This document shows positions 1-5,732 of a stretch of DNA of 5,732 nucleotides, one piece after another (the stretch's first letter is position 1; each line of letters begins with the position of its first letter). Both the position numbers and the translations under genes were made by a program. This DNA is from Chlamydiae bacterium RIFCSPHIGHO2_12_FULL_27_8. GTDB lineage: Bacteria; Chlamydiota; Chlamydiia; Chlamydiales; SM23-39. The stretch lies in assembly GCA_001796155.1 (NCBI GenBank), contig MGLU01000037.1:1-5732 (forward strand), given 5' to 3'. The notes beneath the pieces are model-generated. The model had not been told where the DNA came from and searched no databases. It worked only from the letters and a program-made list of their open reading frames with translations.

Positions 1-59
1 AAAAATATTAGTTGAAAATAATCTTTTTTTTTATTTCACTGAGATAAAGAGAAAGTATT

Positions 60-1385
60 ATGATGAAATATAAAGTTACTTATTATTCTTTAATTTCTAG
101 CATTGTTGCATCTATCGGTGGTTTTTTGTTCGGTTTTAATCAAACAATTATTGCAGGTGCAATATTGTTTTTAGAAAAAGAATTTCATTTATCTACTATA
201 GGTCAGCAGTTTCTAGTTAGCATTTTAATACTTGCAGCTCTATTCGGAGCTTCAATCGGTGGTTTTTTAGCAGATAAAATAGGAAGGAAAAATTCTTTGT
301 TTTTTACTACTGCTTTATTTATTTTAGGTTCTTTTATTGCATCGACTGCAGATACATTGCTAATTTTGATTATAGCAAGAATTATTATCGGATTCGCTAT
401 AGGTATCGTTTCTATAATTTGTCCTCTTTACATAGCAGAAATGTCAGACCCGGGTCATAGAGGAATTTTAGTATCGCTAAATCAGTTTGCAATAACCTTA
501 GGTATATTGTGCGCATACATAATTAATTATGTTTTTTCACCTCATGGCGAATGGAAATCAATGTTTGGTGTCGCAATATTTCCGGCATTCCTGCTTTTAA
601 TAGGACTATTTTTTATTTCTGAAACTCCATCCTATTTAGCTTTTAAAGGCCAAAATGTTTTAGCCGAAAAAATTTTTAGAAAAATAAGAAAAGATGCTGA
701 TGATACGGAAATTGCGAATTTACATCTTACCGAAGAAAAAAAGAGTTTGAAACATATTTTTGATAAAAATATTAAAAAAGCACTTTTTATGGGAATTATT
801 TTATCAGTTCTCCAACAGTTTTCAGGGATAAATGGAGTTTTATTTTATGCTCCTAAAATATTTCAAATGGCAGGTTTTTCTCTTGCTTCAACTGCGATTT
901 TAGCTTCAATAAGTATTGGAATTATTAATGTATTGTCAACAATAATTGCCCTTTGGCTTATTGATTTAGTCGGAAGAAGAGTTTTATTAATTACCGGTCT
1001 TATAGGAATGAGCTTTACGTTAACTGCACTTGGAATATCTTTTATGTTTGTAAAAAAATTTCTCACAGAGATATCAATTGTATCTATTGTTTTGTATATA
1101 GCTTTTTTTGCAATAAGCTTGGGCCCAATAGTATGGCTTATTATTTCAGAAATCTTTCCTTTGGAAATTAGAGGAAGAGCTATGAGCATTGCAGGTCTTG
1201 TAAACTGGCTAGCCAATTATATTGTTTCTCTAACTCTTTTAACCTTAATGCAGGATTTTGGTGCCGGAAAAACTTTTTTGATTTACGCTATAATTTGCAT
1301 TTTAGGCTTTTTTTATGTATTTAAAAAAGTTCCGGAAACAAAAGGGAAATCGTTTGGTCAAATTCAAAAATTCTTTAAAAAATAA
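60..1385 (+). CDS. Sugar porter family MFS transporter (XylE/GLUT-like)
   Basis: An inner-membrane sugar transporter of the major facilitator superfamily, 441 residues, the usual length for the bacterial sugar porter group (XylE, GalP). Family signatures appear in order: GGFLFGFN in the first helix (20-27), GGFLADKIGRK in the loop after helix 2 (67-77), R107 in helix 4, PLYIAE (122-127) with RG at 134-135, ETPSYL (188-193, the PESPR position), QQFSGIN (252-258) in helix 7, DLVGRR (302-307), GPIVW (355-359) with SEIFPLEIRGRA in helix 10, NW at 382-383 and VPETKG (424-429). Both six-helix halves are intact, with a short charged central loop near 205-240. By alignment from memory, the XylE proton-coupling Asp27 is Asn27 here and XylE Glu206 is Ala172, so it may be a facilitator rather than a proton symporter. 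The start at 60 has AGAGA at 48-52 at suitable spacing; the ATG at 63 is the alternative. The substrate is probably a hexose or pentose but cannot be fixed. It is likely co-transcribed with the aldolase that follows. Confidence 0.93.
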   Translation: MMKYKVTYYSLISSIVASIGGFLFGFNQTIIAGAILFLEKEFHLSTIGQQFLVSILILAALFGASIGGFLADKIGRKNSLFFTTALFILGSFIASTADTLLILIIARIIIGFAIGIVSIICPLYIAEMSDPGHRGILVSLNQFAITLGILCAYIINYVFSPHGEWKSMFGVAIFPAFLLLIGLFFISETPSYLAFKGQNVLAEKIFRKIRKDADDTEIANLHLTEEKKSLKHIFDKNIKKALFMGIILSVLQQFSGINGVLFYAPKIFQMAGFSLASTAILASISIGIINVLSTIIALWLIDLVGRRVLLITGLIGMSFTLTALGISFMFVKKFLTEISIVSIVLYIAFFAISLGPIVWLIISEIFPLEIRGRAMSIAGLVNWLANYIVSLTLLTLMQDFGAGKTFLIYAIICILGFFYVFKKVPETKGKSFGQIQKFFKK

Positions 1386-1387
1386 AT

Positions 1388-1392
1388 GGGGA
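1388..1392 (+). promoter_or_regulatory. Ribosome binding site deciding the aldolase start
   Basis: GGGGA lies five bases before the ATG at 1398 and is the only purine-rich Shine-Dalgarno-like stretch at this junction. The earlier in-frame ATG at 1386 directly abuts the transporter's TAA stop (1383-1385) and has only AT-rich sequence before it. The site therefore favours 1398 as the true start, which also gives 351 residues, next to 350 for E. coli FbaB. Confidence 0.6.
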
Positions 1393-1397
1393 ATATT

Positions 1398-2453
1398 ATG
1401 ACATTTTCAAAAATTCAAATGATTTTAGCTCAAGATGCAAAATCTCTTTTAGAACATACCTCAAAAACTGTTACTAAAGATAAGCTCCATTTGCCGGGTC
1501 CGGATTTTGTAGATAGAATTTTTGGTGAATCAAATAGAAATATTAGAACACTTCAATCTCTTCAGGAGATCTTTTCTCATGGAAGACTAAAAGATAGCGG
1601 CTATTTATCCATTTTACCTGTAGATCAGGGAATTGAACATTCAGCCGGAGCTTCTTTTGCAAAAAATCCAATCTATTTCGATCCTGAAAATATTGTAAAA
1701 TTAGCCATCGAAGCCGGATGCAATGCAGTAGCTTCAACAAGCGGTGTTTTAGCAATAACCGCTAGAAAATATGCTCATAAAATTCCTTTTGTTTTGAAGT
1801 TTAATCATAACGAACTTCTATCTTATCCAAATATTCATGATCAAATATTTTTTGCGTCTATAAAACAAGCTTATGACATGGGATGTAAAGCAGTGGGTGC
1901 TACAATTTATTTTGGTTCAAAAGAAAGTAGAAAACAAATTGTTGAAGTAGCTAAAGCTTTTGAAATGGCACATGATCTTGGTATGGCAACAATTTTATGG
2001 TGTTATCTTAGAAATTCAGCTTTTAAAGTAAATGGTATAGATTACCATACCTCTTCAGATTTAACAGGACAGGCTAATCACCTCGGAGCTACAATACAGG
2101 CTGACATAATAAAACAAAAACTTCCAACAAATAATGGTGGTTATAAAACAGTAAATTTTGGTAAATATTCTGACAAAATGTATACAGAACTTTCTACAGA
2201 TCATCCAATAGATTTAACAAGATATCAAGTTGTAAATAATTATATGGGCAGAATAGGTCTTATTAATTCCGGAGGAGCTTCCGGAAAAGACGATCTTAAA
2301 GAAGCTACAGAAACAGCTGTCATTAATAAAAGAGCAGGCGGAATGGGACTTATTTTAGGAAGAAAAGCTTTTCAAAGACCAATGAAAGAGGGCGTCGAAA
2401 TAATAAATGCAGTTCAAGATGTATATTTGTGCAAAGAAGTCACTATAGCTTAA
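1398..2453 (+). CDS. fbaB: Class I fructose-bisphosphate aldolase, DhnA/FbaB type
   Basis: Catalyses reversible cleavage of fructose 1,6-bisphosphate to dihydroxyacetone phosphate and glyceraldehyde 3-phosphate through a lysine Schiff base, in the cytoplasm. It is the archaeal-type class I aldolase (DhnA family), unrelated in sequence to the zinc-dependent class II FbaA. With Met1 at 1398 it has 351 residues and aligns almost without gaps to E. coli FbaB as I recall it. Visible motifs are [14 protein letters not shown] (74-87, catalytic-region Asp76), [10 protein letters not shown] (136-145), GATIYFGS (167-174), WCYLRNSAF (201-209, with Trp201 and Tyr203 at the expected catalytic positions), TGQANHL (223-229), ADIIKQK with Schiff-base Lys239, [12 protein letters not shown] (288-299) and [15 protein letters not shown] (314-328), the last two forming the phosphate-binding part of the barrel. 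It starts just downstream of the sugar transporter with no room for a promoter in the spacer, so the two probably share a transcript. An in-frame ATG at 1386 would add four residues. Chlamydiae carry this type as their aldolase. The gene is intact. Confidence 0.96.
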   Translation: MTFSKIQMILAQDAKSLLEHTSKTVTKDKLHLPGPDFVDRIFGESNRNIRTLQSLQEIFSHGRLKDSGYLSILPVDQGIEHSAGASFAKNPIYFDPENIVKLAIEAGCNAVASTSGVLAITARKYAHKIPFVLKFNHNELLSYPNIHDQIFFASIKQAYDMGCKAVGATIYFGSKESRKQIVEVAKAFEMAHDLGMATILWCYLRNSAFKVNGIDYHTSSDLTGQANHLGATIQADIIKQKLPTNNGGYKTVNFGKYSDKMYTELSTDHPIDLTRYQVVNNYMGRIGLINSGGASGKDDLKEATETAVINKRAGGMGLILGRKAFQRPMKEGVEIINAVQDVYLCKEVTIA

Positions 2454-2464
2454 TTTTTCTAAAA

Positions 2465-2486
2465 AAAATATTAATCAAAATATTTT
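2465..2486 (-). terminator. Weak AT-only hairpin between convergent genes
   Basis: AAAATATT (2465-2472) and AATATTTT (2479-2486) form an 8-bp inverted repeat around a 6-base loop in the convergent spacer. Read on the minus strand, the stem runs into a continuous T tract (complement of 2461-2468), as in an intrinsic terminator for the glmS/AsmA-like pair. The stem has no G-C pair, and it contains the stop codon of the minus-strand gene (2475-2477) in its loop. Folding strength is therefore poor and the call is tentative. On the plus strand there is no clear T run after the stem, so a terminator for the aldolase is not evident. Confidence 0.3.
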
Positions 2487-3926
2487 AAAGAAATTTTCCG
2501 GATTTAAAGGCGTTTCCTTTTTCTTTTTTAACACTTTTCCTTCCCAAGGAAAAGGTCTTTTAGGAGGAGGAATATCTGAATCATTTTGCATTTTTGAAAC
2601 AACACCGCCGATTATTTTCCCAATACCTTTCCCCTGTTCAAGAGCGGATAGAGCTAAAATTTTTGCTGCAGCTTTTGACATATCAACTTTAGGATCGTCC
2701 AAAGTTCCTTTTACAGGAACTTTTAAAACATAATCATCAGCCACACTTGTAATTCCAAAAAGCGTTTCCAAAGTATCCTGAGTCAGACCCATGTTCATAT
2801 TAAGTGCCTGTGTTTTTAAATTTATCTTGCCCCAAAAACATAAATGAAGTTCATTCTCAATTAAAAGATCAATTCTATCAAAATAAAAAATAGAATCTTC
2901 AACTCTTGTATTTACAAAAGTAGACCATATTTGAACTTCTTTTGGATTGCCCATTTTAGAAAAATTCATTATAGAGCGTATAGCACCTGTATTTGAAACT
3001 AAAAGTCTTCCGGGATCCAAAATCATATTTTTTATTAAAACTTTATTTAATAAAAATTTTTTTACAGGTATTTCAAAATCATGATTTGAAATTTGCAATG
3101 ATAATGGACTATTTGCATAAGTTTTTACAAAATCTATTCCTTTAATTATTTTTTTTGTATTTGCATTTAAATGAAATTGTAAAAAAGCCGGTTTAACTAA
3201 TGAAACATTCCCATCTTGATATAATAAATTTAATTTTGCTTCAGCATTAGAAGATATAATATTAATATTAACCGGACCTTTAAAATTTGTAATTTTAGCA
3301 TCTATGTCAATATTCATATTAGATCCTAAAAGAGCATATATAATCCCTTTTAGCTTTTTTGATTTATAAAAAACTATATTATCTATTCCAACAGTAGGTA
3401 TAGCAAGGCCGTTAGCTTTTAAATTTATTATTTCCCTATTCATTTCCATATAAATAGAAAAATTTCCCTGAAATTTATCTTCTGTTGTTTTTCCGGTTAT
3501 TTCAAAAATGTTAAAATCATTATTTTGGCTTTTAATATCTGTATAAATATTATAAAAAGATACCTTTGGCATATCTTCAAAATGGAGATCAATATTTAAA
3601 TTATTAATTTTTGTATGAGCTAAAAAAGGAAGTTTTTCTGTTGTTTTTAATGCTTTATAAAAAGAAAAAAAACTCATATTGGAAATTATGGATTCAGTAG
3701 AGGCATTTATGTTTTTATCTATATATTTTATATTTAAAATTTTTTGAGGTCCAAACCATGAAAAATTTAAATTGTCAATTTCAATTTTAGAATCAAATTT
3801 TTTTTCAATTTTTTTAATTATCAATTTTTTAAATGAAATTGAAGATAGTATTTGAGGAATAAAACTAAAAATTATTAATAAAAAAATTAAAACCGACAAT
3901 AAAATAATATAAATTTTTTTTTTCAT
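2475..3926 (-). CDS. AsmA-like membrane-anchored envelope protein, function unassigned
   Basis: A protein of 483 residues from the ATG at 3926. It has a Lys-rich start, one strongly hydrophobic segment at about 5-24 (uncleaved signal anchor or signal peptide), and then a long stretch of alternating polar and hydrophobic residues typical of beta-rich periplasmic proteins. After the anchor comes SWFGPQ (56-61), where AsmA-type proteins often carry a similar short motif. Near 378-416 the pattern GLTQDTLETLFG, then YVLKVPVKGTLDDPKVD, resembles the C-terminal end of AsmA/DUF748 domains. A Gly-rich helix (about 429-447) and a tail with PPPKRPFPW (453-461) and a Lys cluster finish the protein. AsmA/TamB-like proteins are linked to outer-membrane assembly and lipid transport between the membranes; membership here is by pattern, not by search. 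An in-frame GTG at 3932 overlaps the glmS stop as GTGA; I prefer 3926, with GAG five bases upstream. The gene is almost certainly co-translated with glmS. A run of ten A follows the start codon. Confidence 0.75.
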   Translation of the reverse strand: MKKKIYIILLSVLIFLLIIFSFIPQILSSISFKKLIIKKIEKKFDSKIEIDNLNFSWFGPQKILNIKYIDKNINASTESIISNMSFFSFYKALKTTEKLPFLAHTKINNLNIDLHFEDMPKVSFYNIYTDIKSQNNDFNIFEITGKTTEDKFQGNFSIYMEMNREIINLKANGLAIPTVGIDNIVFYKSKKLKGIIYALLGSNMNIDIDAKITNFKGPVNINIISSNAEAKLNLLYQDGNVSLVKPAFLQFHLNANTKKIIKGIDFVKTYANSPLSLQISNHDFEIPVKKFLLNKVLIKNMILDPGRLLVSNTGAIRSIMNFSKMGNPKEVQIWSTFVNTRVEDSIFYFDRIDLLIENELHLCFWGKINLKTQALNMNMGLTQDTLETLFGITSVADDYVLKVPVKGTLDDPKVDMSKAAAKILALSALEQGKGIGKIIGGVVSKMQNDSDIPPPKRPFPWEGKVLKKKKETPLNPENFFKIF

Positions 3927-3928
3927 CT

Positions 3929-5732
3929 TCACTCTACCGTTACTGATTTTGCTAAATTTCTTGGCTGATCTATATCAGTATTTCTCTCTTTAGCTATATA
4001 ATATGCAAAAAGCTGGCCAAAAACAGAACTGCTGAAAATAGCTGTTTCATCTATTGAGTCGTCTATATAAAAAACATCGTCAGCTATTTTTTCAATATCT
4101 TTATCTTTTTTCTTTGCTATTGCCAAAATAGGAGAACCCCTTGTTTTAGCTTCTATAACATTTGAATACATTTTATCATAAGTTTTGTCGTTTGCCATAA
4201 ATGCAACTATTGGAAGATTGCCATTCACAAGTGCAAGAGGCCCATGTTTCATTTCTCCTGCAGGATATGCAGTTGCATTAATATAACTGATTTCTTTTAG
4301 TTTTAATGCAGCTTCAACAGCTGTTACATACATTAAATTTTTACCAAGAAAATAGAAATTTTCATATTTAGCATATTTTATAGAAAGTTTTTTTATTTCT
4401 TCAGCTCTTTTCAATAACTTTTTAATTTCATTTGGAACTTTTAAAAGATTTTTAATCAAATAGTCTGAATTTGATTTATTATTGTTTTTTAGTTTTTCAA
4501 AGTGTATAGCTAATAACAAAAGCAAACTAATCTGAGAAGTAAATGCCTTCGTTGAGCATACTGAAAATTCAGGACCTGCTTTCAAATATAGAGAATAATC
4601 AGATTCTCTTGATAAAGTTGAATTGGATTTGTTAATTATACTTAAAACTGTTGCTCCATTTTTTTTTAACTCTTTTACAGGAAGTATTGTATCTGCAGTT
4701 TCTCCTGATTGGGAGATCGCAATTATTAAACTTTCTTTGATATTCAAAATATTTTGAAATCTCATCTCCGATCCAATATAAGCCCTAGTTTCAATTTTTG
4801 ATATATCTTCAAATAAATAAGATGCTAATAACGAAGCATGATATGAAGTTCCGCATGCAATTAATTTAATATTTTTAAAACGATTTAAAAAGTCTATATC
4901 AATTGTATGTTCTTCAAAATAACAGTTTTGAGAGTTTTTGCTAATTCTTCCCAAAATTGTTTTTTGTATGGTAAATGGCTGCTCGTAAATCTCTTTAAGC
5001 ATGTAATGCTCAAAATTATTTTTAGAAAATGAAATATTTTTGCAATTTACTTTTTCAGCTTGTTTTGCTATTTTTTTTAAATTCTTGTTAAAAATAAATA
5101 TTTCATTATTTTCAATAAAACCAAGTTCATCATTTTGTAAAAATAAAACATGTAAATTTCTTCCTACAAATGAATTTGGATCTGAAGAAATTATTATCTC
5201 TTTTTTGTTTTCTGTAAAACCTATTGCCATAGGACTATCTTTAGATGCTAAAATTATTCTTTTTGGAAAATCTTTATGTATAAAAGCTATTGCATATGAA
5301 CCCTTAATTATATCTAAAGAGCTTTTTAAAGCTTTAATAATATCTTTTTTGTAATTATATGCTATTAAATGAGCTAAAACTTCGCTGTCAGTTTCAGACA
5401 AAAATATTTTTTTTTTATTTATTAGAAAATTTTTAATTTCATCAAAATTTTCAATAATTCCATTATGTACCAAAGCTAAACTGTTTTCACTGTCAAAGTG
5501 AGGATGTGCATTTTCATTTGATGCAACCCCATGTGTTGCCCATCTTGTATGGCCTATTGCTATTTTCAAATTTAAATTTTTAAAATTAATTTTTTTTTCT
5601 AAATTTTCTAATTTACCGCTGCATTTAAAATGTATAAGTTTATTATTTTCTATAGAGGCAATTCCTGCTGAATCATAGCCTCTGTATTCCAGAAGTTTTA
5701 GACCTTTAAGAGTTTCTTTAATTGAATTTTTA
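3929..5732 (-). CDS. glmS: Glutamine-fructose-6-phosphate aminotransferase (GlmS), 5' end outside window
   Basis: Makes glucosamine 6-phosphate from fructose 6-phosphate and glutamine in the cytoplasm, the entry step to UDP-GlcNAc for peptidoglycan and lipid A. The frame is open to the right edge and gives 600 residues; alignment to E. coli GlmS suggests about 10 N-terminal residues are missing, including catalytic Cys. Numbering from the first complete codon (5731), the glutaminase domain shows EYRGYDSAG (15-23), GHTRWATHG (60-68), HNGIIEN (89-95) and SETDSE (112-117). The first SIS domain shows ACGTS (292-296), SQSGET (340-345) and STKAFTSQ (393-400). The second shows VEAALKLKEISY (472-483, with the catalytic Glu/Lys/Glu) and GEMKHGPLAL (492-501, ring-opening His). 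The C-terminus DQPRNLAKSVTVE matches the family's Lys-bearing tail. A TTG at 5569 could be mistaken for a start, but it encodes an internal Leu just before IAIGHTRW. The Asn after KEISYI replaces a His found in E. coli and is probably neutral. The AsmA-like gene follows at once. Any promoter or glmS leader control lies outside the window. Confidence 0.97.
   Translation of the reverse strand, partial: KNSIKETLKGLKLLEYRGYDSAGIASIENNKLIHFKCSGKLENLEKKINFKNLNLKIAIGHTRWATHGVASNENAHPHFDSENSLALVHNGIIENFDEIKNFLINKKKIFLSETDSEVLAHLIAYNYKKDIIKALKSSLDIIKGSYAIAFIHKDFPKRIILASKDSPMAIGFTENKKEIIISSDPNSFVGRNLHVLFLQNDELGFIENNEIFIFNKNLKKIAKQAEKVNCKNISFSKNNFEHYMLKEIYEQPFTIQKTILGRISKNSQNCYFEEHTIDIDFLNRFKNIKLIACGTSYHASLLASYLFEDISKIETRAYIGSEMRFQNILNIKESLIIAISQSGETADTILPVKELKKNGATVLSIINKSNSTLSRESDYSLYLKAGPEFSVCSTKAFTSQISLLLLLAIHFEKLKNNNKSNSDYLIKNLLKVPNEIKKLLKRAEEIKKLSIKYAKYENFYFLGKNLMYVTAVEAALKLKEISYINATAYPAGEMKHGPLALVNGNLPIVAFMANDKTYDKMYSNVIEAKTRGSPILAIAKKKDKDIEKIADDVFYIDDSIDETAIFSSSVFGQLFAYYIAKERNTDIDQPRNLAKSVTVE

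Noticed and set aside
12..40. Possible promoter before the transporter: TTGAAA at 12-17
   Set aside because: The -35-like hexamer is good, but 17 bases downstream there is only TTCACT and no convincing -10. In such AT-rich DNA a single hexamer match is expected by chance.
863..1216. Open frame of 117 codons on the minus strand inside the transporter gene
   Set aside because: It lies wholly antisense to conserved transporter motifs (QQ-helix to NW region), has no recognisable domain and is best explained as a shadow of the coding strand.
1543..1755. Open frame of 70 codons on the minus strand inside the aldolase gene
   Set aside because: Antisense to the strongly conserved PVDQGIEHS region, with no domain of its own.
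2267..2285. Direct repeat TTCCGGA (2267-2273 and 2279-2285), each copy containing the palindrome TCCGGA
   Set aside because: It sits inside the aldolase's conserved NSGGASGK phosphate-binding motif and is explained by the two Ser-Gly codon pairs.
5040..5354. Open frame of 104 codons on the plus strand inside glmS
   Set aside because: Antisense to a well-conserved gene. Its Phe/Lys/Leu-rich composition simply mirrors the AT-rich opposite strand.
3929..5732. Possible other Gln-amidotransferase/SIS protein (for example a FrlB-like deglycase or AgaS-like isomerase)
   Set aside because: The glutaminase motifs, both SIS domains and the DQPRNLAKSVTVE tail are all present, which together define GlmS.

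Overview
The window is very AT-rich (roughly 28-30% G+C by eye) and densely coded. It holds four protein genes in two convergent pairs. No RNA gene, insertion sequence, CRISPR array or long repeat is visible. The best reading is a diderm bacterium with a reduced, host-associated style of genome. The evidence is the low G+C, minimal spacers, Lys/Asn/Ile-rich proteins and an AsmA-like envelope protein. A DhnA-type aldolase next to ordinary bacterial GlmS fits a member of the Chlamydiota, with Dependentiae or another low-G+C endosymbiont as alternatives. This placement is inference only; E. coli has close relatives of both enzymes.

Left half, plus strand: a 59-base leader is followed by a sugar-porter-family MFS transporter (60-1385) and then a class I, DhnA-type fructose-bisphosphate aldolase (fbaB, 1398-2453). 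The second gene starts within about a dozen bases of the first gene's stop, so the two look like one transcription unit linking sugar entry to lower glycolysis or gluconeogenesis. No sugar kinase is present in the window.

Right half, minus strand: glmS (glucosamine-6-phosphate synthase) enters from the right edge. Only about its first 10 codons, including the catalytic Cys, lie outside the window. It is followed almost without a gap by a 483-residue membrane-anchored protein resembling the AsmA/TamB-like envelope family. GlmS withdraws fructose-6-phosphate to make the amino sugar for peptidoglycan and lipid A, so this pair has an envelope theme.

The two pairs converge on a 21-base spacer that carries only a weak AT-only hairpin. 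Nothing here amounts to a clearly new biological system. The observations most worth checking are the transporter's loss of the proton-coupling aspartate, leaving a GLUT-like pocket; the tight glmS-AsmA-like coupling; and the unusual C-terminal tail of the AsmA-like protein.
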